This document shows positions 48,301 through 62,273 of a stretch of DNA of 64,000 nucleotides, one piece after another. The notes below the pieces were generated by a model. That model made no database searches, was not told the DNA's origin, and saw only the letters and a program-made list of their open reading frames with translations. A program made the position numbers and the translations under genes. This DNA comes from Bigelowiella natans CCMP2755 (Eukaryota > Cercozoa > Chlorarachniophyceae): positions 1 to 64,000 of the forward strand of contig ADNK01000631.1 of NCBI GenBank assembly GCA_000320545.1, read 5' to 3'. Positions within the stretch are counted from its first letter, which is position 1. Every line of letters begins with the position of its first letter.

Positions 48301-48343
48301 ATTATATTTTTCTATTTGTGAATAAACACCCATCATCATCACT

Positions 48344-48718
48344 CACCGTCCTTCCTAGAGGCATTTAGTCTTCGGGAAGGTCCCTTGTTATCATCATCAG
48401 CTTCATCATTGTCCTTGTCCCCCATTGGATTCTATATGCAGTAGTAAGTGATTAGGTCGTATTTTATCATAATTACTATAAAAAGTTATACTAGTAATGT
48501 GCGTGCGTTGTGTTCTTGGACTGGCTGCTAAATTGATAAAGATGACACCATAAAAATTCTCCAATATTATCATCTATCTTATCGTCAACTCTTCGTTGCT
48601 TTAATCCATCATCGTCGTCGTCGTCATCACATTGCTATTGCTGAATACAAGTGCTATCTTCAGTCGTCACTACCTCCGGATCATGATCGTCGTCTTTCTT
48701 GCTCATAGAAGCGGACAT
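48344..48718 (-). CDS. N-terminal exons of an unrecognised acidic protein
   Basis: An ATG at 48718 opens MSASMSKKDDDHDPE, which ends at a GTAGTG donor. An acceptor (tgcatatag) near 48433 then continues in phase with NPMGDKDNDEADDDNKGPSR and ends at a GTGAGT donor near 48350. The chain is short, charged and without a domain. Downstream exons (below 48340) were not identified. Confidence 0.35.
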
Positions 48719-48781
48719 TGGAATATGAAGCGTGGCATGGAGGAGGATGGGTATGGTGCTGACAGATGGTGATGATGATGG

Positions 48782-48812
<31 letters not shown>

Positions 48813-48936
48813 AATGACGATGAACAGTATAGTAGCGATATTATGCGTAATATTATGAAATATGGTGTATGAAGAATCAGGCATTTGAGGGATTCTTAAT
48901 ATATTTCTTACAGGAACATACCTGAAAATCACGATC

Positions 48937-50698
48937 CAGAGCAGCACGTTACCTGCACATAGCAGTAGTACTATGGAGGATATGCTAGCCATTGCCCAAA
49001 GCTTGTACTTTTCGGCAAGAATCACCTGTTATGTATACATACTACTCAGCGTATTAGCTGGCATCATAACCTCGAATGACAACTATCATAGCGGATCTTC
49101 TTCTATTTATCGACGCTGCTACTTCTCAATCGGAGTTATTCGTTCTTATATCTATTCAGATGTGATGAGTGTGACTATCATTACGTCTCCGATCTTTATG
49201 TGTTTGAGTTGCAGGCCGTAGTACCAGCCAATGCATAGCACTAAATGATAGACCAACCCACGTCAAAATTGACGAAAAAATAGTCAGATAGGTTGAAGGA
49301 GAGAAAGGGTCGTCAATGAGAGAGACGGTGAATGTTAAGCAAGAACATAAACTCTTCCGAATATTTACCTAGAACGCACATGAGAGCCACAGAAGATCTA
49401 AATCTGATTACCATTACAACATAAACGATTAACCCACATATTTATTTCATGAAGAGCTGTTGGATGAATGAAGCAAAGGTTATACAACTACTCACATTCC
49501 ATATAAGAGGACAAGCAGTGCGAAGATGACGTCTGAAACATATGGTCAAAGCTGAGTGCTTATTCTTCGTGTCCATAGTAACATTAACGGTGTTGCTTAC
49601 AGTTAGATAAGAAGAATTGGAGATTCCTGAAGATACGGTGCTTGACCTCATCCATATGAGGCGGGATCTTGAAATTCGAAGGAACAAAGCATTGGTCGGG
49701 GCTCCTATAGAACGACAACACAAAGTACAACATTTCAAACCAATTTTCCAGCAAAATCTATGCAGTCGACTGCATCGGGCTATCACACGTGTTAATACAC
49801 GAGCAGCTATCAGAAAGCAAAGATCATCGAATACTGCTCTTTTCTTCAATGACGTCATATTCTCATTCCGCCTTGTATGATCGATGACCTTCTCTCGCTA
49901 TGCAGATTTTCATGTTTTATTCATTGAAAGGATTGAATCTATTTGGAAAACCAAAAGGAAGGTATTGCATAGAATGGAATCCCTCCGTACCACAACTAAC
50001 TAGCGACGACTCCGTTCTGCAACAACCTGATACTGCCGATCCAATCTCGTTTTCGCATGTAATGGCCAACAACCTTGACAACCTCATTGCCTTCCCCCAT
50101 TCTCCGATTCATTATGTCCACAATAGCCTGTTTGTGGCGCTCCCAGTTGTAGCTGTTAGAGTTGAGGCCGAGAGAGGTACTGGGAGATCCCTGTGAACTC
50201 ATTCCACTTATTCTCGTCGGCAGAAAATCACTAAAATAGACCTCTTATGCCAAATACGACAACAATTTTTATCATATTTTAGTAATATTTCTATAACGCT
50301 GGCTATTTTGCTTCCTCGTTTCAAACTTCCTCTTGTCGTTAATATGCAATACTAATCCCATCTGAAGCCACCTACGAGATTATTGATCCTGTCGAAGGAT
50401 GAGAACATGATGCATTTTGCCAAAGTGTGTTGTGAGAATTATTACCGTTGTACCTTCTATGAAAGGATTCGATGATATAAACTATCTACGACAAGAACCT
50501 TTTCATGTCGTTTTGCTTCTCCAAAGCATAAACATACACTTCGGTCGTACCTCCTATTTTTCCATTAGCTACTGGAGAACTCAAGTCGCACACATGTATT
50601 TCAAACTTTAACATTTTATGTTTTCTCGCGATCGCACTCTGTTGTCGCAAGTCTGAGCATAATATTGTCCAAATGCGCTGAGAGGGTGGTCGAACCAT
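48937..50698 (-). CDS. Exon fragments of an unresolved gene
   Basis: Three minus-strand stretches look protein-like. 50698-50540 reads MVRPPSQRIWTILCSDLRQQ... and ends near a GTACGA donor. 50192-50010 reads GSPSTSLGLNSNSYNWERHK... with acceptor gttcacag. 49025-48955 reads VILAEKYKLWAMASISSIVL with good splice ends and a membrane helix. The intervening piece at 49880-49570 is open on both strands and I could not decide its strand. No family recognised. Confidence 0.3.
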
Positions 50699-51018
50699 TA
50701 TTAGAAAGAAAAATAAAAATGAATGCCATTTTGGATTGACATTTAGGTTGATTAACTACCGAACTAGAATCGCACGGCATTCTGTATCAGGGAAAAGAAA
50801 ACAGTCTGATTTTTGCAATGTAAAATGGATAATCCCTAGAACTTCAGCACTTATTTCCATTTTTAAATCTACATCGAAGGAGAAGGGCAGCCTAAATAGG
50901 ATATTAGAACTTCGCGAATATAACTCATAAGTCTTAAAATTACTCCCAGAAATTAGTTACTTTGACCATTCGTCGCACCCCTCTGGCAGTCAGCATCTAA
51001 CATTGAAACGGGATTAGG

Positions 51019-51957
51019 ATGTACAGGCGTCGACGAGGGAGGGTTCGTCGCATGAAAATATCCGCCCAGATCACAGTTGAAGTGGAGGAAGATGGGGAGA
51101 CATGCTCTGAATCAGGGCAGAAAACCACGAACAAGGACAAGTTGAACAAGTTGTCAAACATCATCGGTGGCTCCACTCCATCCCCGGAACCTTCCACGAG
51201 AAATTCTTCGTTGGAAACTAGCAAGTGTGATGACGATCTGAATGATGGGACCGAGGGAACTGTAGCTACACCAAAGATGCAACACCAAAAGCCGTGCAAG
51301 AATTGTCCCTTCTCTAAAGACTGCATGGTAGCAGGAGAGAAATTGAAGAAGATCATGAGTGTTCCAATAGAGAGCCCATATAATAGCGAGAGGATGGCGA
51401 TCGAGAACACAAAAAAGAACCTATCTCAAGATTTTCCTAGAGCAGCTACATCGAGTGATAAAAAACCAGGTTGGACTCAACAACAGTCCTGCCAGGAGGT
51501 CAAGGAGGGAAACACTCTCAAATTCAAGTGTCTCGAGTGCGAAACAATGGCCGAGACGTAAGAGAGATAAGATTAAACATCAATACTTGAAAATTCTAAT
51601 CTTGTGTTTTATTTCCTCATCAGGGGCTCAAAAATATACACAATGGAACATGTCGCTAAACACAACTCCGCTTCAAGCTGCTGGCTGGTAGCGCATGGTG
51701 TCGTATACGACGCCACACCATTTCTGACGTTACATCCTGCTGGGGACAGATCAATTTTAAGGAAGGGAGGTATTGTATTCGCTACATTTAGCCTACCTAC
51801 GTCGCACAATTTACAATATGTGTTCTCCATACTTTTTGTAGGTAAAATTTCGACAAGAGATTTTGATTTCCACTCTTCCGGTGCTCGGCGGAAGTGGGGA
51901 AAGTATAAAATTGGTCATTTGAAAGGCCAGTGTTCAAACCCTTGTGTTATCTCTTAA
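51019..51957 (+). CDS. Cytochrome b5-like heme-binding domain protein
   Basis: Three exons join in phase (51019-51557, 51624-51769, 51842-51957), giving about 266 residues. The N-terminal two thirds is basic then Ser/Thr/Glu-rich and contains CKNCPFSKDC and CLEC, possible metal or disulfide Cys pairs. The C-terminus is a cytochrome b5 fold: YTMEHVAKHNSASSCWLVAH, VVYDATPFLTLHPAGDRS and, after the second intron, RDFDFHSSGARRKWGKYKIG. The two axial heme His are in HPAGD (usually HPGG) and FHSSGA. No membrane anchor or reductase domain is present, so it is a soluble, stand-alone b5-domain protein of the kind found in fungi and protists. An alternative start is the Met at 51052. Confidence 0.85.
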
Positions 51958-54000
51958 ATTATAAGTCTCTAGTGATTAAGTATGCAATTGTATTGCCCAT
52001 TCCAGACAAAGGTAGAATTTGTCTTTTGTGGTCAAGACTAAAGAACTAGCAGTGCCTTGTTCGAAGAAAATGAGTGCAAGCATTTAAATCGGTTTTTAAG
52101 CCTTACGTGAAAATATCCATCTCACCTATCGCGTCGCGCATCCTCATCTAACCCTGTCCCAAGTCAATTATTGTTGAAGTCACATGTATAGTATTACGAC
52201 GATTTGTCGTACTGAACTTCCGAAAGATCCTGCTGATTTATTTAGCAATATTAAAACCTATTGAGTGAAATTCCAAGTTAATAATCAATTTAGTCCATGA
52301 AGTCTCTTGTCTAGTGCCGTTCACAATTTAATTTGTCTCATCAACGACACATTGTGCATTATTGGAGAACTATGTTAGCATTGTGTGGTTGCCAACCAAT
52401 GGTGCATCAATCAAGTGAATCTACATGCAGATCAGCATTGCGATGTGAAACTGTATTAGCCCGGCCCGTTGCGTCGGCTCTCGCCGCTATTGCTAGATTG
52501 TGGCTTGGATGGGCTGACTGAGACATTACGGACATGTAATATCACATACATGTAATAATGTCATATACATCTTACACATGCTATTCTAGTATTACTGTGT
52601 CCATTATGGACACATGCGTGCACGGACGGGGTCAGCGCAATGTAGCAATTCTGATGACTGTGTCTAGGTGTGAGCCTTGAGGGGTTTTCAGCTCCAAGTA
52701 AACTACTGGCCCTGCATGCCCCTATGCCCCTGTGCACGATGTGACACTCAGGGGAATTAGACATCATTCTAGCAGAAATTTGAGGGTGCAAAAAAAGCAG
52801 ACTCAGGGTTCAAGAGCAAACAAGATCAAAGCAAAATGCAGAAAATTGTTCGCGCGAGGGTGAAAATGTCATCGCTTCAGGGTGCACCCACACCTGGTCA
52901 AAACCCGGTCACACTTTCCGGCATCCGAAAAAGTGACCTGACTCAAAAAGTTTTGATCCAATTTCAATTTTTTTTGCAGATTCTGAAAGCTCTCTCATCG
53001 AGAGCTTTCAAGGGATCTCAACCATTTTTGTCAAAAAGAACGGGAAAGTTCTCAAATTTTGGAATGAATCTGGCTCGCGCTGACATGCTTTTGCAGTGAA
53101 AGTGCAAAACGTTCATGAGGTCTTTTGGTTCAGTTTTCGCGCGCGCAAACGTGCAAATTGCACAACGTCCAATGGCCACATCACGTGGAACAACAAAATC
53201 CATGCGCGCACACCTCGCCATTTTTCTTCAAACCAAACACATGCAAAACGGCAGCTAATCCAACAAAGTGAAAAATCTGTTTTTTTGCAAAAAAAATTGG
53301 AAATTTTCACAAGGCATGTGCATCCAGTTCAGCATGCTGGACACTTCAGCTTTTGCACTGGCTCAGCTCGATGACTCATTGCCCACTGCTACCATTGACA
53401 GGCATGTGGACTGTGGACTTCGTCGAAAGTCACGTTTCCTGCATGCTAGCATGTTCACCAGCATGTGACCGCCATGCACAGCTTGTTCAGTGCTGGAGCA
53501 CAGGAGTGCAATGGAACATCGTGAAGTGTCATCAATTTGTTGAACCGTTGTCGAAAGTGGACTCAAACACCAAACGCGTGCAACTGTGTTCACCCAATCT
53601 CACGTGCAAACGCGCTGCGCATCCTGGACAGACTTCGTGCATCGACCATTGCGGACACGTGGCATGTGCAAAAGTGCAAGCCGAAGCAAAGACAAAAACT
53701 GATTTGACCAAACTCTTCACACTCACTAAACGTGAAAGACACCACAATCTTCCAAAATGACTCCAAAAACGCCTTCGATTGGGTTTTGCACTCGAACACT
53801 TCCGAGCAATTTTTTTGCCTTCTGCCAGCAGTTAGTGCTCACGAATTCCGGAGCAGCTGGAAAATTAATGGCAGTGATTTGTCGACGAAAGAGCATGTCG
53901 CATTGTCACAATGACCTGTGTTTCCCTTGCAATAAAAGCTCCGTTCACCACAGCTCTAAGGGAGAATCTTTGTTCATTGTCCATTGTTCATTGTTCATGA
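51958..54000. other. Gene-poor, TG/CA-rich stretch
   Basis: No exon is supported. From about 52800 to 53800 the sequence has the same word content as the 1.3-3.9 kb and 24.5-33 kb stretches. A 10 bp inverted repeat, TGAAAGCTCT (52984-52993) with AGAGCTTTCA (53001-53010), is present. Two near-identical phrases (tcattgttcattgttcat, also near 1510-1530) occur at 53970-54000. Confidence 0.45.
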
Positions 54001-56024
54001 TGGCGGATCAACAGCTGATTGTCACTGGTCTGGCTTCATCGGAATTTTGTATGTTGTTACATTGTACTTACATTCTTGTTGCATTATCAGACTCTCTGAA
54101 GCTAATCATCACAGCCTTCCAGCAAGTGATCTCTCATGCAAATAAATTATTTCGTGGTGTTAACATTTGTTGCAATGCAGTTGTACAATGTTGGCCAACT
54201 GGCGTCCTCATCTCCGAATGTTACTCTACGGAAAATTCATTAGTCAGTTCCTTTTTGTATGACTCCCCTCGTCGCAAATTGTCCGCAAATTACGATTCCA
54301 ACCAGCTTAGATTCGCAATTTGTACTATTTGTACGCTATTGGCTAATGTCTAACAGTGCAAACACAGTTCTTGTTGCTGTGTGTTGGATCTTCTTTTTGG
54401 TAATGCAATTATGACATCCTATTATTTATCATGGATTCATTTCTCATAGCCGATGGATTTTACAAAGGGAAAGAGCGAACCTACATACTTCGGATGGATC
54501 GCCAGGGAAACGCTCATCAGCTACATTTTTGTAATTACTGCGAATGGAGAAGAATTTAATCCTACTAAATAAATTAGCAGCTGCTAACATGTACTCGTTA
54601 CATTTCTAGATTCACGTTGGATGCCAGATCTTCCACCTCACGTTTGTTTGCACCTTAAAGTTGTTTCGGATATGAAGCAGTAAATCTTGACTCTTCATTA
54701 GGTATTCGGCAATTTTTGCATTTTATTCAACGGCACATCTACGAGCGAAGCTGCCACCGAAATTGAAATATCTTTGCGGGCTGTACGCAGTAATTTACAT
54801 TCTGGGGCATGCCATCACAGTAATTTTTTTAAATCTAACTTTACTTCGTGAGCATACAATTTTATTAATTATACCATCTTCGTAAAAGACTATCGGATCT
54901 CTGGCAACAAATGATAACACGTGGGTTGCAATACAACAGTTCTTCAATTCGATCATAATTGTTTGCACACAATGCATCCTCTACAATTCTCTCCGAAGCT
55001 TGCGAGGCATCATCACCAACGAACTTGCAAAGAAAGCCAACTCTTCCTCCTTAAACACGAAGTCGTTTGAAACAACAGCTGTATCTAAGTCTTATGACTA
55101 CGTAGCTGTGAACCCTGTTAATTCGAAATCTCCGACACACCTTGGCGCCTCTGAGGACGATGAAATCATTGATCTCACAGTTCAACACCAATCTCGGAGC
55201 AGCGCAAGATCCTCAGACAGGAATAAATTCGGAAAGGGTGAGTACACACTATATTAATCATCGAACCAAGCTCATTGTGAACTTCAACTTTCAGGTAGCT
55301 CAATAGCTGCTAAACTAGGAGCATTTCGATTCTCATCATCACTTAACAAGCAATTCAAACCGTCACACAAGCAGTTTCGTACCGATTTAAAATCATCGGA
55401 AATAAAACTTATGAAGGTTTCAACGTCCCATCACGAAGGTATATTCCTATGCTAGAAATCTAGAAATTATATCTTAAACGCACCCTAACCAACTCTCAAT
55501 TTTCAGGGGTTAACGATAGTGTAAGCTCACTTAGCCGTACTTACCAATCAGAGACTAAGAACTCTAGATCATCTCGTTCACCAACTGCTAATGGAAGGAA
55601 TGCCAATCGTACAGTAACTGCTTTAAGAGATTCTAACTTAGGCACGAAAGCATTTGCTAAAAAAGCCAAAAATTCAAAAAGGGATAGCAGCTCTATTAAG
55701 GGAAACGGAACACTAAATGAAAGCTACCGTAAAATTGTCCGGAAGTTGAATATTTATATGTGTGTCTTTCCAACAATTGGTTTCTTCGGTGCCTTTGCAT
55801 TGTTGCTTAATGGTCTTACAATCTTATTAGAAAATGCAGCAGAATCTAGTGCGAATAACGAAAACGAGGAAGAGGGCACTGTAAGGGAAGAGGCTGACGC
55901 ATCTTCGACAGAATATCGTCCTATCAGTGATCTTGGTTTCTACATACTCATCCTAGCAATTTTCCTTTTTCAGTATTATGCCAGAGTAAAACTTGATTTT
56001 AAGAATTGGCGAAAAAATCGTTGA
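54001..56024 (+). CDS. Multi-pass membrane protein with long Ser/Lys-rich loop
   Basis: A plus-strand chain begins with MADQQLIVTGLASSEF (54001). Hydrophobic exons follow: NTVLVAVCWIFFL (about 54360-54402), PTYFGWIARETLISYIFVIT (about 54451-54540), IHVGCQIFHLTFVCTLKL, YSAIFAFYSTAHLRAKLPPK with LYAVIYILGHAIT, and WVAIQQFFNSIIIVCTQCIL (from about 54888). A Ser/Lys-rich cytosolic region then runs through exons 54888-55235, about 55295-55439 and 55507-56024. The last exon holds two more helices (YMCVFPTIGFFGAFALLLNG and LGFYILILAIFLFQYYARV) and stops at 56022-56024. The topology is seven or more passes plus two. I cannot assign a family; receptor-like or TOM1/THH1-like proteins are possible. Exon joins upstream of 54888 are provisional. 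Confidence 0.55.
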
Positions 56025-57527
56025 ACATTCGATGGGTGCAATCACAGTAGGCTCAATGAAAAACCAGTATTAGACTCTGGCGCATTTACGAAGTACAAAA
56101 GCTAACGACTTAATAGTCAATTATTTGATGAGAGCTCGTACAGCATGCATCTCACCTCATGATTTACTGTTCTAGTGTAATTGCATGGTGCAAACACATT
56201 ATGATGCCATTTGCTAGTTTGCACTGCATATGCGTGCATGAAACTTCTAATTCATCACAGGACTTAGCAGGGCACACTGCTTGCTACGCATAAGAAGAAG
56301 CACAAAAAACGAGATCGTAGGCACTTTGCAATGCGGTGCAAAAAAGTAACATTGTAGAACTGTTCAACACACAAACACTTCATTTGTGTGCCATGGATCA
56401 CATATATGGCTATAGATGATATACACAGTGAGATAGCTAGATAGTCTGTTTAGCTGTGATGAAAAGTTCACACATGTGCATGTGGACACAATGTGAGCGC
56501 TTTAGCCGCAGCATTGCACAGCTAGACAGCTCTAGAGCTACATTACAATGAATATTAAAAAATGTAATATTTCATTATGTCCGTCTCACATGCATGTGCT
56601 GAGGTGGCCGATACTAGGATACAGCGTTAGAATGCTTGTGCATGTAGGCGCAAAAATGAGACGCATTTGTTTTTGGCCACTTCAAATTCTAATTTTTTGA
56701 CCATCACATAGATTGCATCTAGGCATATCCAACGTTCGGATCGTACTTGAAGTGGTGATCAATCGACTCATCTGTATCTTGCGCATCTGTCTCTGATGAT
56801 GACAGCAACATACCTGATGATAAAGGTGCCTCTCCACTCAACCTGAAGTAATCGATTTGCACAATATATGTATATATATGTGTATGTATATACATATGTA
56901 CATGTACATGAAAAAATCAGAATCATCTTAATCCAACAATACAACTGTAGAAAGAGAAGAAAGATCATGTGTACATGTATCTACATGCTGCACATTTATT
57001 GGAGATTCTTTGTACATTCGAACCGTTGTTTTCGAGGAGCATCAGTCACAAATGATGATTTCATGTCGTACTGATTTGGCCATTCTTCATTCATTCCCGC
57101 AACTATGCACCAACTGTGCAGACAAGCTCGTTGCTAAATACTCCTAATACCACTACTACTACTACTACAACTAAAATTCATCATCATCATCACCTATTTC
57201 CAGGAGTCCTAAACTTGAGATAATCCTCTGTTTCGCGTCTATTCATATTTGCCAAATCTCCCATCTTGACCTTCTGCCATTCTCCCACCTCCTATTATAA
57301 GGTAGAGCCACTCGTCATCATTCAATCAATCTCCTTGGCTTGGGAGAAGCTCATCAGCTCTCAGCGGCGCTATTATTATCCATGTTGTTGTTTACATTGT
57401 GCCGGTTGCTGTTAATTGTCTGCTGTTTGTTTGTACTTCTTTATGTCGTTTCAGTGTACCTCATCACTTTCTACAACATAAGATGATTCCATCGTATCGT
57501 CGTCGAGCTGACACCAGTCCCTGAGTG

Positions 57528-57578
<51 letters not shown>

Positions 57579-57638
57579 GGTGGGAGAGAGGGAGGGGAGA
57601 GAGGGAGAACAGGAGAGATAGAGATAGAGAGAGAGAGG

Positions 57639-57684
<46 letters not shown>

Positions 57685-58400
57685 AGGTATGAGATGCACG
57701 CGTAGGAACGACAGCGCCACCACAACAAAAAAAAACTTATACAGAAACACATCGTTGATATAGAAAAAGAGAGGGAATCTAGGGTTGTTATTGCTTCTCT
57801 GGTTATCGATTTTATTGCAAATATTATGTGCAAGTTGGAAGACTCACTCCCATGTGTCGCCATCTTCTTGTTTAGTTTTCGTATGGAACTCAGGAAAATA
57901 TCCCGCCTTAGATATTATATAGAAAATTGATCAATGATTTACATCATAGAACAGTGCTTTCTCTCCGCCCCCTCCCTACACCCTCTTCTTTCTGCATAAA
58001 AATAGTGTGTCTTAACTCTTTTGTGTGCGACATATATGTTATGGATCATCATATTATTACATCTATCCATCGTTGAGCACGTTCCCTTTTCTGAGTGGTA
58101 GAAGTAGTAGTAGTAGTAGTAGTTGTTGTTGTAGTAGTTGTTTTCCAAGTTGCAATGATAAGATAGTAGCAGTAGTAGTGGTAGCAGTAGCAGTAGTAGG
58201 CTTGGAAAGAAGTTGGATGAACATCATCATCATCGTCGTCATCATCATCATAGCCTATCACACACTAACCCCACTACTCACATAATACCAAATCGTTTGT
58301 TGGTACGTTGATTGATTTTATACAAATATGTGCGGCATCATCCGATGCACTGCTACACGTGAGAGAAGAGGGGGGGGGGGAGCAAGAGCGGAAAATGAGA
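56025..58400. other. Intergenic and repeat-rich region
   Basis: TGCA-rich non-coding sequence to about 56800, then microsatellite-rich DNA. A minus-strand frame starting at 57863 (MATHGSESSNLH) followed by a GTGAGT could be the first exon of a gene, but I could not extend it. Confidence 0.35.
57531..57677. repeat. (GA)n array, about 145 bp, interrupted
   Basis: GA repeat with a few GG and GAT interruptions. Reads as CT on the minus strand. Confidence 0.95.
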
Positions 58401-58634
58401 ATATTGTTGTGTGCCTTTTGTTCATATTTCGTAGATTTGGGCCCTGAGTATCCTTCAACGCCATACTTGGGCATGTTGTTCAAATCTCTATGCTCCTTCA
58501 ATCATGGTAAAACGTGTAATCATATCACCATCAACTGTCACTGCTGTATTGTCCGTTTTGGTTGCTTTTTTGGCTCATGTTTCTCTTTTTCTTCTCTCCT
58601 TCCTCTTCCTCTACTTCTTCTTCTTCTTCTTCCT

Positions 58635-58667
<33 letters not shown>

Positions 58668-58974
58668 ACTTGTTGATAGGCATCTTCGAATCTTTTCCTC
58701 TCCTTCTCGTCCTTGTATCTAAGATAACAACAATTGCGTTGCAGCACACAATCAACACAACAAATCAAGAGGCAGAATCCGTGCAAGTCAGGGCAGATTT
58801 CAATCTTTCCCGCATCATCGTCACTACTGCCTTCTTCCACGTTCATTCTAAACAAGCAGCACTCAATTCTTATCTTTACCTCCCAACCAGATCACGGAAA
58901 GTCTCCTCCTCCTGTTGTGACCAAGGTATATATTCACATCATGAAACACTGCATCATTTTCCTATTATCGATGG

Positions 58975-59005
<31 letters not shown>

Positions 59006-59076
59006 ACGGCACAAGAACACGCGAATGTATTTATGGAAGGATATGGTTTCTACTGCTGGTGCTACTACTACTCTTA

Positions 59077-60147
59077 CTATTCGGTAGGTAGGACCTGCAG
59101 CTTCTCTCTGAGGCGTTTTTGCTCAGGAGTCAATGAGGACGGCGCCTGTGCAATAGCAGTACCAATGTGTTTATTAATACACTCACAAATCGGTGTTAAC
59201 AATGCTACTGTTACTACTGTTGGCACCACCACCACTACTACTATTACAACAACAACAACTACTACTACTACTACTACTACTAAAGTAGTGTAGTAATAGT
59301 ACCTTAAGAGGATTAAATCGTCGTTCAATCTTCACAGTAGTAATATCTCCTACCAATATCGCCCAGACCATGCACTTAACGGGAGGGTTGTCATATCAAC
59401 GTTGCTGCTGCTGCTCTTTCAAATGCCAAGAGTTCTTTCTCGTATATCTTGAATCGAGAGCACACACACACACGCACACACACACACACACACACACAAG
59501 CATACACACACACACAAGCATACACCGCAACGAAAACCCACCACCTCCACAATACATCTCCCTCCTCTTCAATAGCATTAGATTCATTAATCACACCTGT
59601 TGACCCCATCAGCGTGGTGTCAGGGGGTAGCGTCAGGATCTGTGATGCACAACACAAACAACAAACACAACTGGTTAATAATACCAAAAATCTAGGCAAG
59701 AACGACGAATGCAATGGCAATGAGACAGCTGTATTCTACGATTATTCGCATATGCATATGCCCAAAATTAATATATTATCTGTATCGCTCTGCACTAGAG
59801 TGTGAGGGCTATCTCATCAGGCATAAGAATATTAATGCCTACATCTGTGAGTAGCTGCTAATTATCGATGCTGTGGAAAAGAATACAAAAGTTACTCCTT
59901 ACTTTTTGTTGGATGGATTTCTTGAGAATCTTGGTGTCAGATATAGGCAGCTCGCACTTTGGGTACACCCCTTTACTTAGACATTCACTAATAATAGCTC
60001 CTATCAGCCATTGTTGGCTACTACTCTTAATCATCAGTGGATGGTGCGTGGAAACCATGATGCAGTGAGAAGGTAACAGCTGGATGCATGTGATATGTGC
60101 TACTACCCTACAAATGCGAAGTTGTAGTCCTTAAAGTACCTGGATTT

Positions 60148-60179
<32 letters not shown>

Positions 60180-60329
60180 GTTGCTGATGGTGAGGGTGAC
60201 AATGATGATGATGATGATGATGATGATAGAGCTACCACTCCCAAATCAGCAGCAGTAGCAGCAGCAGCACTTACAAGGTGTAGGATCCATTTGTAATGCC
60301 AGGCGTCCAGAGAGCAGTCCCCTTTTAAG

Positions 60330-60374
<45 letters not shown>

Positions 60375-60630
60375 TTTATACATATGCATATCACCCAACG
60401 ATGGAAATAACAACGTGATGAGAGTAGGTAGTACTACTCGTGTAGTAGGCGATGAAAGAAGGGTTTTATGTTTAATGACTGTAGTAGTAGTAGTAGTAGT
60501 AGTAGTAGTACGTTAAGTGCTGGTAGGGTATCTCCATCAGCCATCCAATGAGTAACAGGAGGGTAGTTCTGAGAAGGAGGATCATCTTAATCGTATAACA
60601 TCACCATATTAGTCAATTGTATACTTGTCA

Positions 60631-60688
<58 letters not shown>

Positions 60689-62237
60689 TCCAATGACAAG
60701 CAAGGCTGACTCAAATCTCCTTCCCCAGTTCCCCTTTTCTCCCGTGTGTGGTTTTTATGTGTGTGTGTGTGTGTTGTGTATACATCAAATCCGATTATAT
60801 CTGCCTCATTTAGCACTCCCAACTTTTCAGGTTGCTCCCAATACCGATGCTGAGCAATGTTGTGATCATGGAAATACGCAACATGTGTGTGTGTGAGTGT
60901 GAGTGTGCGTGTGCGTGTGTGTATGAGAGAATCATTTTGCGACTGTTAGAAACTATCATCAGCACAATCCGTATCACCACAATCATAATCTTAATCGATA
61001 TCATCATCGTATTCACTGCCATCAACGTCATCATGAATGTACTAACTTTCTGAATTCGTATACAAAGATGGGTTAAAGGCAATAAGATCGTGGTCTCCTT
61101 TATCGTCATCACACCGCACCTAACTTCCCTTGATAATAACCGCGTCTCTCGCTTACTATACGACTACGGTAGATCGATGATACTTACCCAAAGATTTCTC
61201 TCCTCCCTGCCCATGTAGATTGGAGGTCGTCCAAAGCTGAAATATCGATGATATAGTAGTAGTTTAAGGATATCATATTCAAGATGCCTCCTTTTTTTAT
61301 GTGTACCAAGTGTAGGGTGACAACGAGTGTGCATAAAGTAAGGGCTGCCTCATTATCATCATCATCATTATCATCATCATCATCATCTACCTCTCCCAAC
61401 AGTGTTTTAGATCCAGAGAGTGATAGAACAAACCTAGTAGGAGGAGGGTAGAAGAGAGGGAGGGAGGACCACACTACTATTGTTAATATGCACGATCGAA
61501 ATTCTATTTTCAAATGTGTGCGATCCGTAGAGGTTGCTGTTGCTGTAAGCAGCACTGCTATTGTATTATATCCACTACACGTAGAAGAACATCATTATTC
61601 CCTCTCCCTCTCGTGCACACACCGGTAGTCAGTACGATTGCCTTGACATTCATGTCGATCTGAGGAGGAGGAGGAGGAGGAGGAGGAGGAGGAGGAGGAG
61701 GAGAAGGAGTAGGAGGAAAGGGGGTCGGTTACGATGAACAACTCCCCATAAACGCACTTAGCACAACTTGCTCGTCCTCGTATCATTCGTCATCACCATC
61801 ATCATCATCATCATCGACGTCGCTTTCATAGTACGAAAGATCTCGAGGAATGAATGCTGTTTACTAAGAAGTCGTCTGAGGGCATTTTTAACAACAGTAT
61901 AGCCTGGTGCCCTGCTGAAGATATGAAAGCATGATCTCACACACACACCTGTCGCGCCATATGAACGATTTGTGGATAATCGCCGGCAGGGTTGATGAGC
62001 AGCCCGTCTCTGGTAGTTTATGCATCAGCAGCAGCAGCAGAAGAAAAAGAGGTAACGACAACAATCATCATCGATGAGGGAAACATATCAACAAATACTA
62101 GAGCAGCTGATGAAGATCATCTAACAACATCATAGTTTTTATCATCACCATCATCATCATCATCGCCATCACCATCATTATCATTATTCATTATTCATTA
62201 TAATATTGTTGGGGTTGGTGAGGACGTCCTAATACAC

Positions 62238-62273
<36 letters not shown>

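Noticed and set aside
49617-49880. Plus-strand frame with a protein-like run (EIPEDTVLDLIHMRRDLEIR)
   Set aside because: A stop lies just upstream and no good acceptor follows it; the opposite strand is also open here, so neither strand could be chosen.
53353-53760. Cys/His-rich plus-strand frame resembling a zinc-finger protein
   Set aside because: The surrounding TG/CA-rich sequence gives Cys/His-rich frames on both strands; spacing fits no zinc-finger pattern and no splice sites support it.
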